This document shows, piece by piece, positions 39,225 to 48,704 of a stretch of DNA of 64,000 nucleotides. The stretch comes from Hyphomicrobium sp. (lineage in GTDB: Bacteria; Pseudomonadota; Alphaproteobacteria; Rhizobiales; Hyphomicrobiaceae): assembly GCA_013141015.1 (NCBI GenBank), contig JABFRT010000031.1, positions 1 to 64,000 of the forward strand, given 5' to 3'. How positions within the stretch are numbered: the first letter of the stretch is position 1; every line of letters starts with the position of its first letter. Below the pieces are notes generated by a model. The model saw only the letters and a list, made by a program, of their open reading frames with translations. It did no database searches and was not told the origin of the DNA. A program made the translations under genes and the position numbers.

Positions 39225-41429
39225 ATGCCCGCACACCCGACCGCTTCGCCCGACGATATCGAAATGTCATCGATTTTCGGGGCATTGAAACGGAACGCTT
39301 CCAAGCTGCTGCTGACCAGCGCAGTGCTTGGCGGACTGACGTTTCTGGCTCTGACCCAAATCGCGCCGAAATATCAAAGCGAGGCTGAGCTGGCGATTGT
39401 CGCGCGCAGTTCGTCTAACAGCTTTCCCGACGCCAAGGGCGCCGCCGGGCCAGATTCTGTGACGACAAAGATGGACAAGGAAGCCATCAACACCCACGTC
39501 CGGGCGCTGCGCTCGACAGATCTTCTGGCCAAAATCGCCGAACAGATGGCGTTGAAGGACAAGCCGGAATTCAACGCAGCGGTTGGGCCGGTCGATAAGG
39601 CCGACAGCATCATGCGGTTGATCGGCCTTGGCGGGCCGCGCGCCGGCGAAAGCGAACGCGACCGCGTGCTCAATGCGTTGCGCAATCAGCTTGAAGTCTA
39701 TTCGGCTAAGGAAAGCCGCTTTATCGGCGTGCGCATGACATCAATCGATCCGGCGCTTGCCGCAAAGATTGCCAACGGCGTTGCTGAAACATACCGCAGC
39801 ACGCTGGCCAGCGACAGTGTTGTCGAAATCGACGATCAGCAAAAGGTTATTCAGGGCAAGATCGAAAAGCTGATGCCGGAAGTGGCTGCCGTTGAAACGG
39901 ACGTCGACCGCTATCGCCGCGAAATCGACAGCTATAAGGGTGGCTCGCAGAACATCGGCTTGAATGAACAGCAGATGTCGGAGTTAACCGCCGAACTGGT
40001 CAGAGCCAAGGGCACACGCGGCGAAGCCGAAGCCCGCGCCAAGTCGGCTAAGGAAATGATGAAACTCGGCTCGGCCGACGCACTGCCGGACGTGCAAAAG
40101 TCGCCGCTCATTCAGAACCTCGTGCAGCAGCGCGTGCGCATCGAACGGCAGATCTCCGAATTGTCGGCGTCTCTGTTGCCGGGTCATCCGCGCATGCAGC
40201 AATTGAATGCCGACCTTGCCGGTCTCAAAAAGCAGTTGACGGGCGAAGTTAACAAGCTGGTCGATAGCTTGGAGAAGGAAGCCAAGGTTGCGCAGGGTCG
40301 CGAAGACAGCATTAAAAAGAGCCTCGACGACATCAAGTCGAAGGTTGTGACCAATGCGCCGGAAGAAGCCAAGCTGCGGCAGCTGGAAGCCAACGCCAAG
40401 GCCAAGCGGACGGAACTTGAGAATTTGCAGACCCAGCTAGAAGGCAATCGCAAGAAGCAGGATACCCGCGCGGCGCCTGTGGAAGTCAAAGTGATTTCTG
40501 AAGCGCAGGCTGCAAGCGTTCCGGTTTTCCCGAAGAAGATTCCGCTCTCCGCGCTTGTCGCGGTCGCCTCTCTGATTTTTGGCGTGGCTTGGACGGTGCT
40601 GCGGGCATTGTTCAGCGGTGCGCGCAGCGGTGGCGTGACAGCACTTCCGGCAAAATCGAAGGGCAAGGCTTCAGCGGCTCAGCGGGCTGAGCCGGTTCTG
40701 GCGAGTGTGCCTGCAACGGAATCTACGCCGAAAGCGCCAGTCAGTGCTCCTACGGTCGCCAGTGCTTCGACGGCAGCTGAATCCAATATCGCGAACCTCG
40801 TCCGCCGGCTTGTTGCCAAGCGTCCCGAAGAAGGCGGTCACCGCACGCTCATCACCGGCGATAGCAATTCGATTGAGCCGGGAGCCGAAGCGATCGAACT
40901 TTCCAAGGCGATTGCCGATACCGGAGTAACGGTTGTGCTCATCGATTGGAGCCCATCGGGCAAAGGAATTGCTGGGCAAGCTGGCATTGTGGCCAAGCGT
41001 GGATTGACCGAATTGCTGTCAGGCGACATCAGCTTCGATGAAGCGGTCAACAGACTTCCGTCTAGTACCGTGCATTTCATCGGTTGCGGTGGATCTCTGG
41101 ACGAAACCGACAGCGACATCGAACCTGATCAGCTGAACCTCGTCCTCGACGCTTTGGATGAGGCCTACGATCACATCATTGTCAGCGGTCAGCATGAAGA
41201 CGCCCGCTTCTTGTTTGAAGCGATCCAAGGCCGCTTCGACGCTGGTATTCTGGTGGCCGACGGCAAGAAGCGGCAAACGGTGCTCGATGATCCTGCCGGA
41301 TCGTTTCTGGGCTTTGAAGTCTCGGATATCGATGTCATCCGCTTTGAAAGGGCGGCCACGCCCCAGGCGATCAGTCAGCGCATTTTAAGGGCGGCACCGA
41401 AGAACGGCGGTGAGGCGCGGCCGGCCTAA
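39225..41429 (+). CDS. Wzz/Wzc-like polysaccharide co-polymerase with degenerate kinase domain
   Basis: A 734-residue inner-membrane protein. First membrane helix at about residues 26-46; Wzz and GNVR regions with long coiled coils (about 180-440); second helix about 445-465 (LSALVAVASLIFGVAWTVLRALF); then a linker and a C-terminal BY-kinase-like domain from about 520. In that domain the P-loop position reads LITGDSNSIEPGAEAIELSKAIA with no G-x-G-K-[ST], and no C-terminal tyrosine cluster is seen. It should therefore control chain length without autophosphorylation. The ATG at 39225 is chosen over an upstream start outside the conserved region. Confidence 0.85.
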   Translation: MPAHPTASPDDIEMSSIFGALKRNASKLLLTSAVLGGLTFLALTQIAPKYQSEAELAIVARSSSNSFPDAKGAAGPDSVTTKMDKEAINTHVRALRSTDLLAKIAEQMALKDKPEFNAAVGPVDKADSIMRLIGLGGPRAGESERDRVLNALRNQLEVYSAKESRFIGVRMTSIDPALAAKIANGVAETYRSTLASDSVVEIDDQQKVIQGKIEKLMPEVAAVETDVDRYRREIDSYKGGSQNIGLNEQQMSELTAELVRAKGTRGEAEARAKSAKEMMKLGSADALPDVQKSPLIQNLVQQRVRIERQISELSASLLPGHPRMQQLNADLAGLKKQLTGEVNKLVDSLEKEAKVAQGREDSIKKSLDDIKSKVVTNAPEEAKLRQLEANAKAKRTELENLQTQLEGNRKKQDTRAAPVEVKVISEAQAASVPVFPKKIPLSALVAVASLIFGVAWTVLRALFSGARSGGVTALPAKSKGKASAAQRAEPVLASVPATESTPKAPVSAPTVASASTAAESNIANLVRRLVAKRPEEGGHRTLITGDSNSIEPGAEAIELSKAIADTGVTVVLIDWSPSGKGIAGQAGIVAKRGLTELLSGDISFDEAVNRLPSSTVHFIGCGGSLDETDSDIEPDQLNLVLDALDEAYDHIIVSGQHEDARFLFEAIQGRFDAGILVADGKKRQTVLDDPAGSFLGFEVSDIDVIRFERAATPQAISQRILRAAPKNGGEARPA

Positions 41430-41585
41430 CCGGCGGCCTTCCCGGTCCCAAAGTGCAATAGCGGATTTACCAACTTTCATCGCGGTCTTGCAGCAAGCAC
41501 GCTCCTTGCACATGGAAAGGTGTATGCTTGGCGCGATCTTCAATGCGCGCCGATCTGTGCAACGCCTTGAGACCGATGAGATAGC

Positions 41586-42665
41586 ATGACACGCCGCTCT
41601 ACAAAGCTGTTCAAAGCCGCACTGTCGGCGCTCCACTATTCGGGTGCGGATGGCCTTATTGCGCCATTTACCGCCGGAAATGGCGTTATTCTGATGCTTC
41701 ATCAGGTGACGCCGGATGCGCCGCAGGACTTCGAGCCGAACCGGATTTTGAAGGTGACGCCGGACTTTTTGGATAGTGTTATTGTTCAGGTGCGGGCCGC
41801 CGGCTTCGACATCATCAGCATGGACGATGTGCCAGAACGGATCAAAGGGTCACAATCTGGCAAACCGTTTGCGGTCTTCACTCTCGACGACGGCTACAAG
41901 GATAACCGCGAGCACGCCTATCCCGTCTTCAAACGGCAAGGCGTTCCATTTACCATTTATGTCGCGTCCGACTTTGCCGACGGGATTGGCGATCTGTGGT
42001 GGCTGTCGATTGAGGAGGCTATTCGCCGGCTACCGGCCGTCACGCTGGAAATGGATAGCGTCCGCCGCCATTTCGACCTGACGACCGTCGAACAAAAAGA
42101 TGCAGCGTTCGAGGTCATTTACTGGTGGCTGCGCACGCTGCCGGAGAATATTGCCCGCGCCGTAACGCATCGCTTGGCCCGCGAGGCGGAATTCGATCCC
42201 AATGCCTTCTGCCGTAACTTGGTGATGGATTGGCAGGAGATCAAGGCGCTCGCCGAAGACCCGCTTGTGACGATTGGCTCCCACACATGCACGCATTTGG
42301 CTCTCGCCAAGCTCAGTGAAGCCGAAGTACGCCGCGAAATTTCAGACTCGATCCAGCGTATCGAAGCCGAACTCGGCCGGCCCTGCCGCCACTTCAGTTA
42401 TCCTTATGGTTGCGACAAGAGCGCCGGTGAACGCGAATTCGCTATCGCCCGCGAACTCGGCGTCACGACCGCCGTCACCACGCGCAAGGGCATGCTACAC
42501 GCGTCGCAGGCTTCTGAATTGTGGTCATTACCGCGGCTGTCGTTGAACGGCGATTTCCAGGATGCGCGCTACGTCAAAGTGCTGCTGTCGGGTGCGCCGT
42601 TCGCGTTTTGGAATGCCGTGCAGCGCTTTGGCCCGCATCGCGAAGGTCCATCTCAATCCTACTAG
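41586..42665 (+). CDS. Polysaccharide deacetylase (NodB homology) family protein
   Basis: A 359-residue carbohydrate esterase 4 protein. The metal site is visible as TLDDGY (D101, D102), then GSHTCTHLAL (H233, H237) and the SYPYG motif. The domain starts at GNGVILMLHQVTP. No cleavable signal peptide is present, so it may act on cytoplasmic or lipid-linked precursors. It would remove N-acetyl groups from the exopolysaccharide or a related glycan. It follows the co-polymerase gene on the same strand by 156 bases. Confidence 0.88.
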   Translation: MTRRSTKLFKAALSALHYSGADGLIAPFTAGNGVILMLHQVTPDAPQDFEPNRILKVTPDFLDSVIVQVRAAGFDIISMDDVPERIKGSQSGKPFAVFTLDDGYKDNREHAYPVFKRQGVPFTIYVASDFADGIGDLWWLSIEEAIRRLPAVTLEMDSVRRHFDLTTVEQKDAAFEVIYWWLRTLPENIARAVTHRLAREAEFDPNAFCRNLVMDWQEIKALAEDPLVTIGSHTCTHLALAKLSEAEVRREISDSIQRIEAELGRPCRHFSYPYGCDKSAGEREFAIARELGVTTAVTTRKGMLHASQASELWSLPRLSLNGDFQDARYVKVLLSGAPFAFWNAVQRFGPHREGPSQSY

Positions 42666-42701
42666 ATAGACCCGCCACGCAGGGCCATTGAAGTCCAGCG
42701 G

Positions 42702-42908
42702 CTAGTCGGGCTTTTGCATCCAGCTGATGATCAGTCCGGCCGGTAGTACCCACAGCAGGCCGGCAACCACGTAGTAGATCAGCTCGGCCAGCTTGTTGGC
42801 GTTGTGAACTTGCAGCGCTACGGCCACAGCGAGCGCTATGAACGCGTAGATCGTAATCATCGCAAGAAGTGCGACCGTGCCGGCCAATTTTCGCTGTCTT
42901 TGCTTCAT
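42702..42908 (-). CDS. DUF2842 family small membrane protein
   Basis: A 68-residue protein with two membrane helices. The pattern M-K-Q-R-Q-R-K-L-x-G-T-V-A-L...Y-Y-V-V-A-G-L-L-W-V-L-P-A-G-L-I-I-S-W-M-Q-K-P-D matches DUF2842, which is found almost only in alphaproteobacteria, often near heme A synthase as here. Function unknown. Confidence 0.85.
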   Translation of the reverse strand: MKQRQRKLAGTVALLAMITIYAFIALAVAVALQVHNANKLAELIYYVVAGLLWVLPAGLIISWMQKPD

Positions 42909-43037
42909 GAGTGATCAATCGACCTTGATGAGCCGTACGGAGAGACGCTAGGACAGCCGCGCCGGATGGGCGCATTCCGCAGCGGCATTGGCCCCGGTAT
43001 TCCAGGCGGCATGGCGCGGCGCAAGGATAATTTGGAA

Positions 43038-44141
43038 ATGCCAGGTCTCTCACCCAAAGCGCAGGCGGCACGGCGCGCCGGTAAAAGCTCGCAGGACGCA
43101 TCCGCGGCGGTCGAGGTGTGGCTGTGGCTCGTGGCGGCTCTGGTGTTGGCAATGATCGTGGTCGGTGGCGCAACGCGGCTGACCGATAGCGGGCTGTCGA
43201 TCACCGAGTGGAAGCCAATCCTCGGCGCGATTCCGCCATTGAGCGAAGCCGACTGGCTGGTGGCGTTTGAGAAGTACAAGCAGATCCCGGAATATCAACT
43301 CGTCAACAAGGGTATGTCACTCGCCGGTTTCAAGTTCATCTTCTGGTGGGAATGGAGCCATCGCTTTCTCGGCCGCATGATCGGCGTCGCGTTCGCCTTG
43401 CCGCTGTTGGCATTTTGGATGTTGAAGCGGTTGCGTCCGGGGAGTGGGTTGAAGTTTCTCGGTGTGTTGGCGCTTGGCGGGCTTCAAGGCGGCATCGGCT
43501 GGTACATGGTGTCGTCTGGGCTGGCTGACCGGGTTGACGTCAGCCAATACCGGCTCGCGCTGCATTTGTCGGTGGCGATGACGATCCTCGCACTCGTGGT
43601 GTGGTTGGCGCTTGATGAACGTGCCGCGCGCATGGGCAGTGCGGCGCCAAATGCAGTGGCGTCTGTCCGCCGTTTCGCGAGCCCGCTATTGGCGTTGATT
43701 GGCGTGCAGATAGTTCTTGGCGCATTCGTAGCCGGGCTCAAGGCAGGGCTCGTTTATAACACGTGGCCGTTGATGAACGGTCAGATGATCCCGTCAGACT
43801 ATTGGATTGCAGAGCATGGCCTATTGAGCTTGTTCGATAGTCATGCGGCCGTTCAGTTCAATCACCGCATTGCCGCGTTTCTGGTCTTTGCAGCCGCAAT
43901 CTATCAAGCAATCCGCGCCCTCAATGGCGGCGCGACGGGCCAGGCTCTGGCCTCAGCTGTTGTGCTGGCGGGTGCGGTGCTGGTGCAGGCGATGCTCGGC
44001 ATTTTTACGCTTTTGCTGCACGTGCCGCTGGCGCTGGGGCTGCTGCATCAGGGCGGGGCTGCCATCGTGCTGGCGATTGCCGTGTGGCATGTATTCGCGT
44101 GCGCTGGGGGATCTCCTTCGTCGAGACTGCCGCCAGCGTAG
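43038..44141 (+). CDS. ctaA: Heme A synthase (COX15/CtaA family)
   Basis: A 367-residue integral membrane enzyme with eight helices that oxidises the C8 methyl of heme O to give heme A for cytochrome c oxidase. Conserved histidines are in WEWSHRFLGR, YRLALHLS, VQFNHRIAAF and GLLHQGGA; GGATRLTDSGLSITEWKP is the classic type-2 opening. The start at 43038 (TTGGAA upstream) is preferred; ATG codons at 42966 and 43011 would extend the N-terminus by 24 or 9 residues. Heme O synthase is not in the window. Confidence 0.92.
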   Translation: MPGLSPKAQAARRAGKSSQDASAAVEVWLWLVAALVLAMIVVGGATRLTDSGLSITEWKPILGAIPPLSEADWLVAFEKYKQIPEYQLVNKGMSLAGFKFIFWWEWSHRFLGRMIGVAFALPLLAFWMLKRLRPGSGLKFLGVLALGGLQGGIGWYMVSSGLADRVDVSQYRLALHLSVAMTILALVVWLALDERAARMGSAAPNAVASVRRFASPLLALIGVQIVLGAFVAGLKAGLVYNTWPLMNGQMIPSDYWIAEHGLLSLFDSHAAVQFNHRIAAFLVFAAAIYQAIRALNGGATGQALASAVVLAGAVLVQAMLGIFTLLLHVPLALGLLHQGGAAIVLAIAVWHVFACAGGSPSSRLPPA

Positions 44142-44147
44142 AAGTGT

Positions 44148-45074
44148 CTATGCCAATCCCAGCATCAGCTTAAGGTTCTGCACGGCGGCACCGGCGGCGC
44201 CCTTACCGAGATTATCCAGCCGCGCGACGAGCAGCGCGTGATGCTGCGTGTCGTTGCCGAACACATAGAGTTCGAGCTTATCGCTATTGTTCAATGCTTC
44301 GGGTTCGAGGCGCGTCATCGACGCTGCATTCGGCACCACGCGCACGCCTGAGCCGGCGTAGTGCTTCACAAGCGCCGCCTCGAGATCTGCAAGTTTCGGC
44401 TTGCCCGGCTGCGCATCGAGATGCAGCGGGATCGAGACCAGCATGCCCTGCTTGAAGTTGCCGACGCTCGGCACGAAGATGGGCCGGTACGTCAGGCCCG
44501 TATAGGCCATCAGTTCGGGTACGTGCTTGTGCTCCAGCCCAAGCGCGTACAACTCGAACGCGGGCGCGGTTTTGGAAACCTCGTAAGATTCAATCATCTG
44601 CTTGCCGCCGCCGGAATATCCGGAGACCGCGTTGACCGAGATTGGAAAGTCCTTCGGCACGATGCCCGCGTCAACCAGTGGCCGCAGCAGTGCAATCGCG
44701 CCGGTGGGATAACAGCCGGGATTGGCGACGCGCGTTGCTTTACGTATGGCGTCAGCCTGCTTGCCATCGAGCTCAGCGAACCCATACACCCAGCCTTTGG
44801 CCACGCGATGCGCGGTCGAGGCGTCGACGATTTTCGGCGCGTCGCGGCCGAGGCTATCCGCTAGAGCGACGGCTTCCTTGGCCGCATCATCCGGCAGGCA
44901 CAGCACAACCGCATCGGCGTCGCGCATCATCGCAAGCCGGGCGGCCGCATCTTTGCGCAGCGTCGGGTCGATGCTTATGACGCTAAGACCTGTGACGCCC
45001 GCCAGCCGGTCGGCGATCTGCAAGCCGGTGGTGCCGGCTTCGCCATCGATAAAGACCTTTTTCGATTTCGCCAT
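44148..45074 (-). CDS. argC: N-acetyl-gamma-glutamyl-phosphate reductase, type 2
   Basis: A 308-residue NADPH-dependent enzyme (EC 1.2.1.38) of arginine biosynthesis. The N-terminal Rossmann segment KVFIDGEAGTTGLQIADRL and the catalytic cysteine in VANPGCYPTGAIALL are clear; LEHKHVPEL contains the conserved histidine region. The short length and GEAGTTG loop identify the type-2 form. The start at 45074 is used because the upstream extension lacks homology. It lies one base after the terC gene on the same strand, so the two are probably co-transcribed. Confidence 0.94.
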   Translation of the reverse strand: MAKSKKVFIDGEAGTTGLQIADRLAGVTGLSVISIDPTLRKDAAARLAMMRDADAVVLCLPDDAAKEAVALADSLGRDAPKIVDASTAHRVAKGWVYGFAELDGKQADAIRKATRVANPGCYPTGAIALLRPLVDAGIVPKDFPISVNAVSGYSGGGKQMIESYEVSKTAPAFELYALGLEHKHVPELMAYTGLTYRPIFVPSVGNFKQGMLVSIPLHLDAQPGKPKLADLEAALVKHYAGSGVRVVPNAASMTRLEPEALNNSDKLELYVFGNDTQHHALLVARLDNLGKGAAGAAVQNLKLMLGLA

Positions 45075-45075
45075 T

Positions 45076-45831
45076 TCAACCGCCGAACCCAAGCCGGTGT
45101 TTGATGCCCATCCAAATGGTCTCCGAGCAGCCCATGCCATAGGCGGCGCAAACAACCTGGTGGCTGCCACGATAGATCATGTCGAGCGCGACGTAGACGA
45201 TGATGATCAGGCCGAGCCAGGCAATCCACGGGTAGCGCTGCAGCAGTTTGGCGATGACGTTCGAGGCGAGCGCCATCAAGATGATTGCGACCGCGAGGCC
45301 AATCACCAGCACGAGTGTCGATTCACCAGCCGCACCGGCGACGGCCAGCACGTTGTCGAGCGACATCGACAAGTCGGCGATGATGATGGTCCACAGCGCC
45401 GCCCAGAACCCGGCCTCTGTTCCGGTGACGGAATCTGAGTGCAGGTTCTTTTCGATATCTTCGATCGAATGTCCGTCGCCATCCATGATCTGGCGGTACA
45501 TCTTCCAGCACACGAACAGCAGCAGAATACCGCCGGCGAGCGTCAGACCAATCACCTGCAGCATCTGCTGAGCGACCGCCGAGAACAGAATGCGCAGCAC
45601 AACCGCGCCCGCGATGCCCCAGAAGATCACCTTGGCGCGCATGTCCTTTGGAACGCGGGACGCGGCCATACCGACCACGATGGCGTTGTCGCCGGCCAGC
45701 GTCAGGTCGATCATTAGAATGTTGAACAGTGGAACAGCGTGAGCACGCCACCACTCGGGCGACATCAGGTGGCCGAGCTCAACGACGAACGATGACAGCG
45801 ATGTGCTGATGATCGTGAACAGCCAATCCAT
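45076..45831 (-). CDS. TerC family integral membrane protein (YjbE-like)
   Basis: A 251-residue membrane protein with about seven helices. The two TerC signatures are the acidic segments IDLTLAGDNAIVVGMAA and IIIADLSMSLDNVLAVAGAAG, which line a metal path. Relatives export manganese or support metalation of exported enzymes. A histidine/acid-rich loop (DGDGHSIEDIEKNLHSD) lies between the halves. No yybP-ykoY manganese riboswitch was recognised upstream. The C-terminus has a loop with two cysteines (VVCAAYGMGCSE), which is unusual. Confidence 0.85.
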   Translation of the reverse strand: MDWLFTIISTSLSSFVVELGHLMSPEWWRAHAVPLFNILMIDLTLAGDNAIVVGMAASRVPKDMRAKVIFWGIAGAVVLRILFSAVAQQMLQVIGLTLAGGILLLFVCWKMYRQIMDGDGHSIEDIEKNLHSDSVTGTEAGFWAALWTIIIADLSMSLDNVLAVAGAAGESTLVLVIGLAVAIILMALASNVIAKLLQRYPWIAWLGLIIIVYVALDMIYRGSHQVVCAAYGMGCSETIWMGIKHRLGFGG

Positions 45832-45934
45832 GAAGTATCTCCGGAAGCGGGCGGGTGTTTGTGGCGGGCGGCGTTGAGGCGCCGGGCTGAGGGGTATGTG
45901 GCATCAGTTGCGATGCGCGGCAACCCTTGGCCGC

Positions 45935-45970
45935 TGAAAAACAGAACAGCCCGCCGGTGAGGGCAGGCTG
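45935..45970 (-). terminator. Terminator of the rplM-rpsI operon
   Basis: On the minus strand the stem AGCCTGCC / GGCGGGCT is followed by GTTCTGTTTTT. It lies 30 bases after the rpsI stop codon. Confidence 0.75.
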
Positions 45971-45998
45971 TCTGCAGTTTGAAATGTCCAAAAAGCGA

Positions 45999-46484
45999 CT
46001 AGCGCTTCGAGAACTGGAACGATTTACGGGCCTTGACCTTACCGTACTTCTTACGCTCGACGGTGCGGCTGTCGCGCGTCAGGAAGCCCTGCTTCTTGAG
46101 AACGCCGCGCAGTTCGGGTTCGTAATAGGTCAGCGCCTTCGAGATGCCATGACGGACGGCACCTGCTTGACCCGAGAGACCGCCGCCGGCGACCGTAATA
46201 CGAATGTCGTACTGCGTAGCGCGGTTGGCGAGGTTCAACGGTTGCTGCAGCATCATCTGCAGAACCGGACGGGCGAAATAAGCTTTGAAGTCTTTGGTGT
46301 TGACCGTGATCATGCCCTTGCCCGGCTTCAGCCAGACGCGAGCGACCGCGTCCTTACGCTTGCCGGTGGCATAGGCGCGGCCGAGCTTGTCGAGCTTCTG
46401 CACGCGGACAGGTGCTGCTTCAGGCGCGGCAGCAACGGTTTTCACGCCGCCCAGGTCGGCGAGGGTCTTTGTTTCGGTAGCCAT
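45999..46484 (-). CDS. rpsI: 30S ribosomal protein S9 (uS9)
   Basis: A 161-residue ribosomal protein. It carries an alphaproteobacterial N-terminal extension of about 30 residues, then the S9 core [69 protein letters not shown] and the invariant C-terminal [11 protein letters not shown] that reaches the ribosomal P site. It is co-transcribed with rplM, four bases upstream. Confidence 0.97.
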   Translation of the reverse strand: MATETKTLADLGGVKTVAAAPEAAPVRVQKLDKLGRAYATGKRKDAVARVWLKPGKGMITVNTKDFKAYFARPVLQMMLQQPLNLANRATQYDIRITVAGGGLSGQAGAVRHGISKALTYYEPELRGVLKKQGFLTRDSRTVERKKYGKVKARKSFQFSKR

Positions 46485-46488
46485 TACT

Positions 46489-46950
46489 TTAGACCCTCAC
46501 GTTCTTACGGTTCATTTTGGCGACATCGAGCGTCACCGGGTTCTGCGCGACGTGCGGATGCTCAGCACCCTTATAGATGCGCAGGTTGCGCATCAGCTGG
46601 CGCTGCAGCGGGCCGCGGGCCAGCATGCGCTCAACGGCCTTTTCAACGATGCGTTCCGGATGCTTGCCATCCAGGATTTGGCGGGGTGAGCGCTCCTTGA
46701 TGCCGCCCGGGTAACCGGTGTGGCGGTAGTAGACCTTGTCATCGCGCTTGGCGCCCGTGAAGACGATCTTCTCGGCGTTGATGATGACCACGTTGTCACC
46801 GCAATCGACGTGCGGCGTGTAGATGGCTTTGTGTTTGCCTTTGAGGCGCATGGCAACGATGGTCGCGAGGCGGCCGACGACAAGCCCTTGGGCGTCGATC
46901 AGGATCCACTTCTTTTCCACGGTTGCCGGCTTGGCGACATAAGTTGACAT
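46489..46950 (-). CDS. rplM: 50S ribosomal protein L13 (uL13)
   Basis: A 153-residue ribosomal protein with the L13 landmarks [59 protein letters not shown] and [28 protein letters not shown]. The ATG at 46950 is the family start; an earlier one would add 40 unrelated residues. First gene of the rplM-rpsI operon. Confidence 0.97.
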   Translation of the reverse strand: MSTYVAKPATVEKKWILIDAQGLVVGRLATIVAMRLKGKHKAIYTPHVDCGDNVVIINAEKIVFTGAKRDDKVYYRHTGYPGGIKERSPRQILDGKHPERIVEKAVERMLARGPLQRQLMRNLRIYKGAEHPHVAQNPVTLDVAKMNRKNVRV

Positions 46951-47070
46951 TGCGAGTTTAGGCTCCTGCCGGCTGCCGGATATGAGGCGTGTGTCGTATC
47001 TTGAGATATGCGTCCGCCGGAGGCCGGCGTGAGCTGGCCTGTGAATACACAGATCGCGATCCTCACACAA

Positions 47071-47344
47071 TCAAAAAATGCAGGCAGTTAAAAAGTATAG
47101 CAAATACAGCAGGTTGCTAATTGTGGTAATTTAATACCGTAATGAGGTATCAGGCTACCGGCGCGGGTTGGGTTCCGGCGGGATGGCCGGCAACACGCTT
47201 CGTGCATTGCCGGACAAATCATGATTTGCTCGGGCGGCGGAAATCCGGGGCGCGCGTTTCTTAATATCGTCTCAGTCCACGTGTCTGGTCCGGTTGCTAC
47301 AGATGCTTGGCGATTCGCGCCGAACTGTTCGAGGAGAAATACTC
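47071..47344. other. Intergenic region between rplM and a secreted protein gene
   Basis: Divergent promoter space. It contains an AT-rich block near 47090-47150 with a small dyad (ATACC...GGTAT, about 47132-47149), suitable for the ribosomal promoter. No RNA gene was recognised. Confidence 0.35.
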
Positions 47345-47863
47345 ATGACGGTCTATTTCGATCGTATCGCTAAGGTCTTTGGTCTTGTGGTCGCGGCGCT
47401 CTGGCTCGGGCTTGCAGGCGTTAGCGCCCAAGACGTCAAGCAGATCAAGCTCACTGACGCGCAGGTCACCAACTTCATCAAGGCGCAGGCCGATCTCGCG
47501 TCGATTGCCTCGAAAATTCAAGCGGCGGGCGAAAAGCCTGATCCTGCTCTGCAGACTGAACTTGAAGGCATCGCCAAGAAGCATGGCTTTACAGATTTTG
47601 CTGAGCTGGACGATGTGGCAGCCAACATCTCGATTGTGATGGCTGGTCTCGATACGCAGTCTGGCAACTTCACCGATCCGGTCGAAGCGCTGCAGAAGGA
47701 ACTGGAAGACGTCAAAAAGGACGAAAGCATTCCTGAAGCCGACAAGAAGCAGCTGGTCGATGAGTTGACGGAAGCCATCAAGACCACGCCGCCGCTCCAG
47801 AACAAAGAAAACATCGACGTCGTCAAAACGCATCGCGCCGAGATTGAAAAGGCGCTGCAGTAA
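47345..47863 (+). CDS. Secreted helical hypothetical protein
   Basis: A 172-residue protein with a signal peptide (IAKVFGLVVAALWLGLAGVSA, cleavage about residue 27) and a long, acidic, entirely helical mature part (ADLASIASKIQAAGEK, ALQKELEDVKKDESIPEADKKQLVDELTEAIK). It resembles small periplasmic proteins of Hyphomicrobiales with no known function. GAGGAGA is positioned well before the ATG, so the start is firm. Confidence 0.75.
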   Translation: MTVYFDRIAKVFGLVVAALWLGLAGVSAQDVKQIKLTDAQVTNFIKAQADLASIASKIQAAGEKPDPALQTELEGIAKKHGFTDFAELDDVAANISIVMAGLDTQSGNFTDPVEALQKELEDVKKDESIPEADKKQLVDELTEAIKTTPPLQNKENIDVVKTHRAEIEKALQ

Positions 47864-47884
47864 GTTCAAGGACTGACCCGCACG

Positions 47885-48700
47885 ATGTACGATAGCGCAG
47901 CAACGCCCGGCCCCGAACTCGTGATCACGAATCCGGAGCCGGGCGTTGCTGTGTTGACGCTCAACCGGCCCAAAGCGCGCAATGCGCTGTCGCTTGGGCT
48001 CATTCGTTTGCTGCACGAAGCGATTGCGTCCAGCGGCCAGGATACGGGCGTTGCTGCCATTGTGATCGCGGCCAACGGCCCGGTATTTTCCGCTGGCCAC
48101 GACTTGAAAGAACTGACCGCGCACCGTGGCGACGCAGGTGGCGGGCGGGCGTTTTTCGAGACCACGATGCAGGCCTGCGCGGCGCTAATGCAGGCGATTG
48201 TCGCGTGCCCCAAGCCGGTAATCGCGGCCGTGCAAGGAACAGCAACCGCCGCAGGGTGCCAATTGGTTGCGACCTGCGATCTGGCGGTTGCAGCCGAGAC
48301 GGCAGAATTCGGCACGCCAGGCGTCAATATCGGACTATTTTGTTCGACACCGATGGTGGCGCTCGCCCGCAACGTGCCGCGCAAGCAGGCCATGGAAATG
48401 CTGCTGCTTGGCGAGACAATGAGTGCGACGGACGCTGAACGCTTTGGCCTAATCAATCGTGCTGTACCAGCTGGGCAGGTTATGGATCTAGCGTTAGATA
48501 TGGCGGGACGGATTGCTGCAAAATCAAAAGCCACCGTCGCCATCGGCAAGCAGGCGTTTTACCGGCAGATCGACATGCCGGTAGGCGAGGCATACGACTA
48601 TGCGGCCAAGGTGATGGTTGAAAACATGATGCACGCCGACGCCAACGAAGGCATCTGCGCGTTCATCGAGAAACGTGCGCCATTGTGGAAGGACAGCTAA
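47885..48700 (+). CDS. Enoyl-CoA hydratase/isomerase (ECHDC3-like)
   Basis: A 271-residue crotonase-fold protein. LNRPKARNALSLGLIRLL and the oxyanion-hole segment FSAGHDLKELTAHRG are typical, and GTATAAGCQLVATCDLAVAAETAEFGTPGVNIGLFCSTPMVALARNV matches the ECHDC3-type branch. It would hydrate or isomerise an acyl-CoA; the substrate is unknown. The glutamate pair of classical hydratases is not obvious, as in this branch. Followed after four bases by the VOC gene. Confidence 0.88.
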   Translation: MYDSAATPGPELVITNPEPGVAVLTLNRPKARNALSLGLIRLLHEAIASSGQDTGVAAIVIAANGPVFSAGHDLKELTAHRGDAGGGRAFFETTMQACAALMQAIVACPKPVIAAVQGTATAAGCQLVATCDLAVAAETAEFGTPGVNIGLFCSTPMVALARNVPRKQAMEMLLLGETMSATDAERFGLINRAVPAGQVMDLALDMAGRIAAKSKATVAIGKQAFYRQIDMPVGEAYDYAAKVMVENMMHADANEGICAFIEKRAPLWKDS

Positions 48701-48704
48701 GCCG

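Noticed and set aside
45075-45170. A 32-residue N-terminal extension of ArgC
   Set aside because: It overlaps the terC 3' end and has no homology; MAKSKKVFIDG is the normal start.
45832-45998. Manganese (yybP-ykoY) riboswitch upstream of the TerC gene
   Set aside because: The region contains the rpsI terminator and GC-rich sequence, but I could not find the conserved riboswitch loops.
8811-47302. Shared sequence CGGTTGCTACAGAT near 8811 and 47290
   Set aside because: Fourteen identical bases are expected by chance in a window of this size, and flanking sequence does not align.
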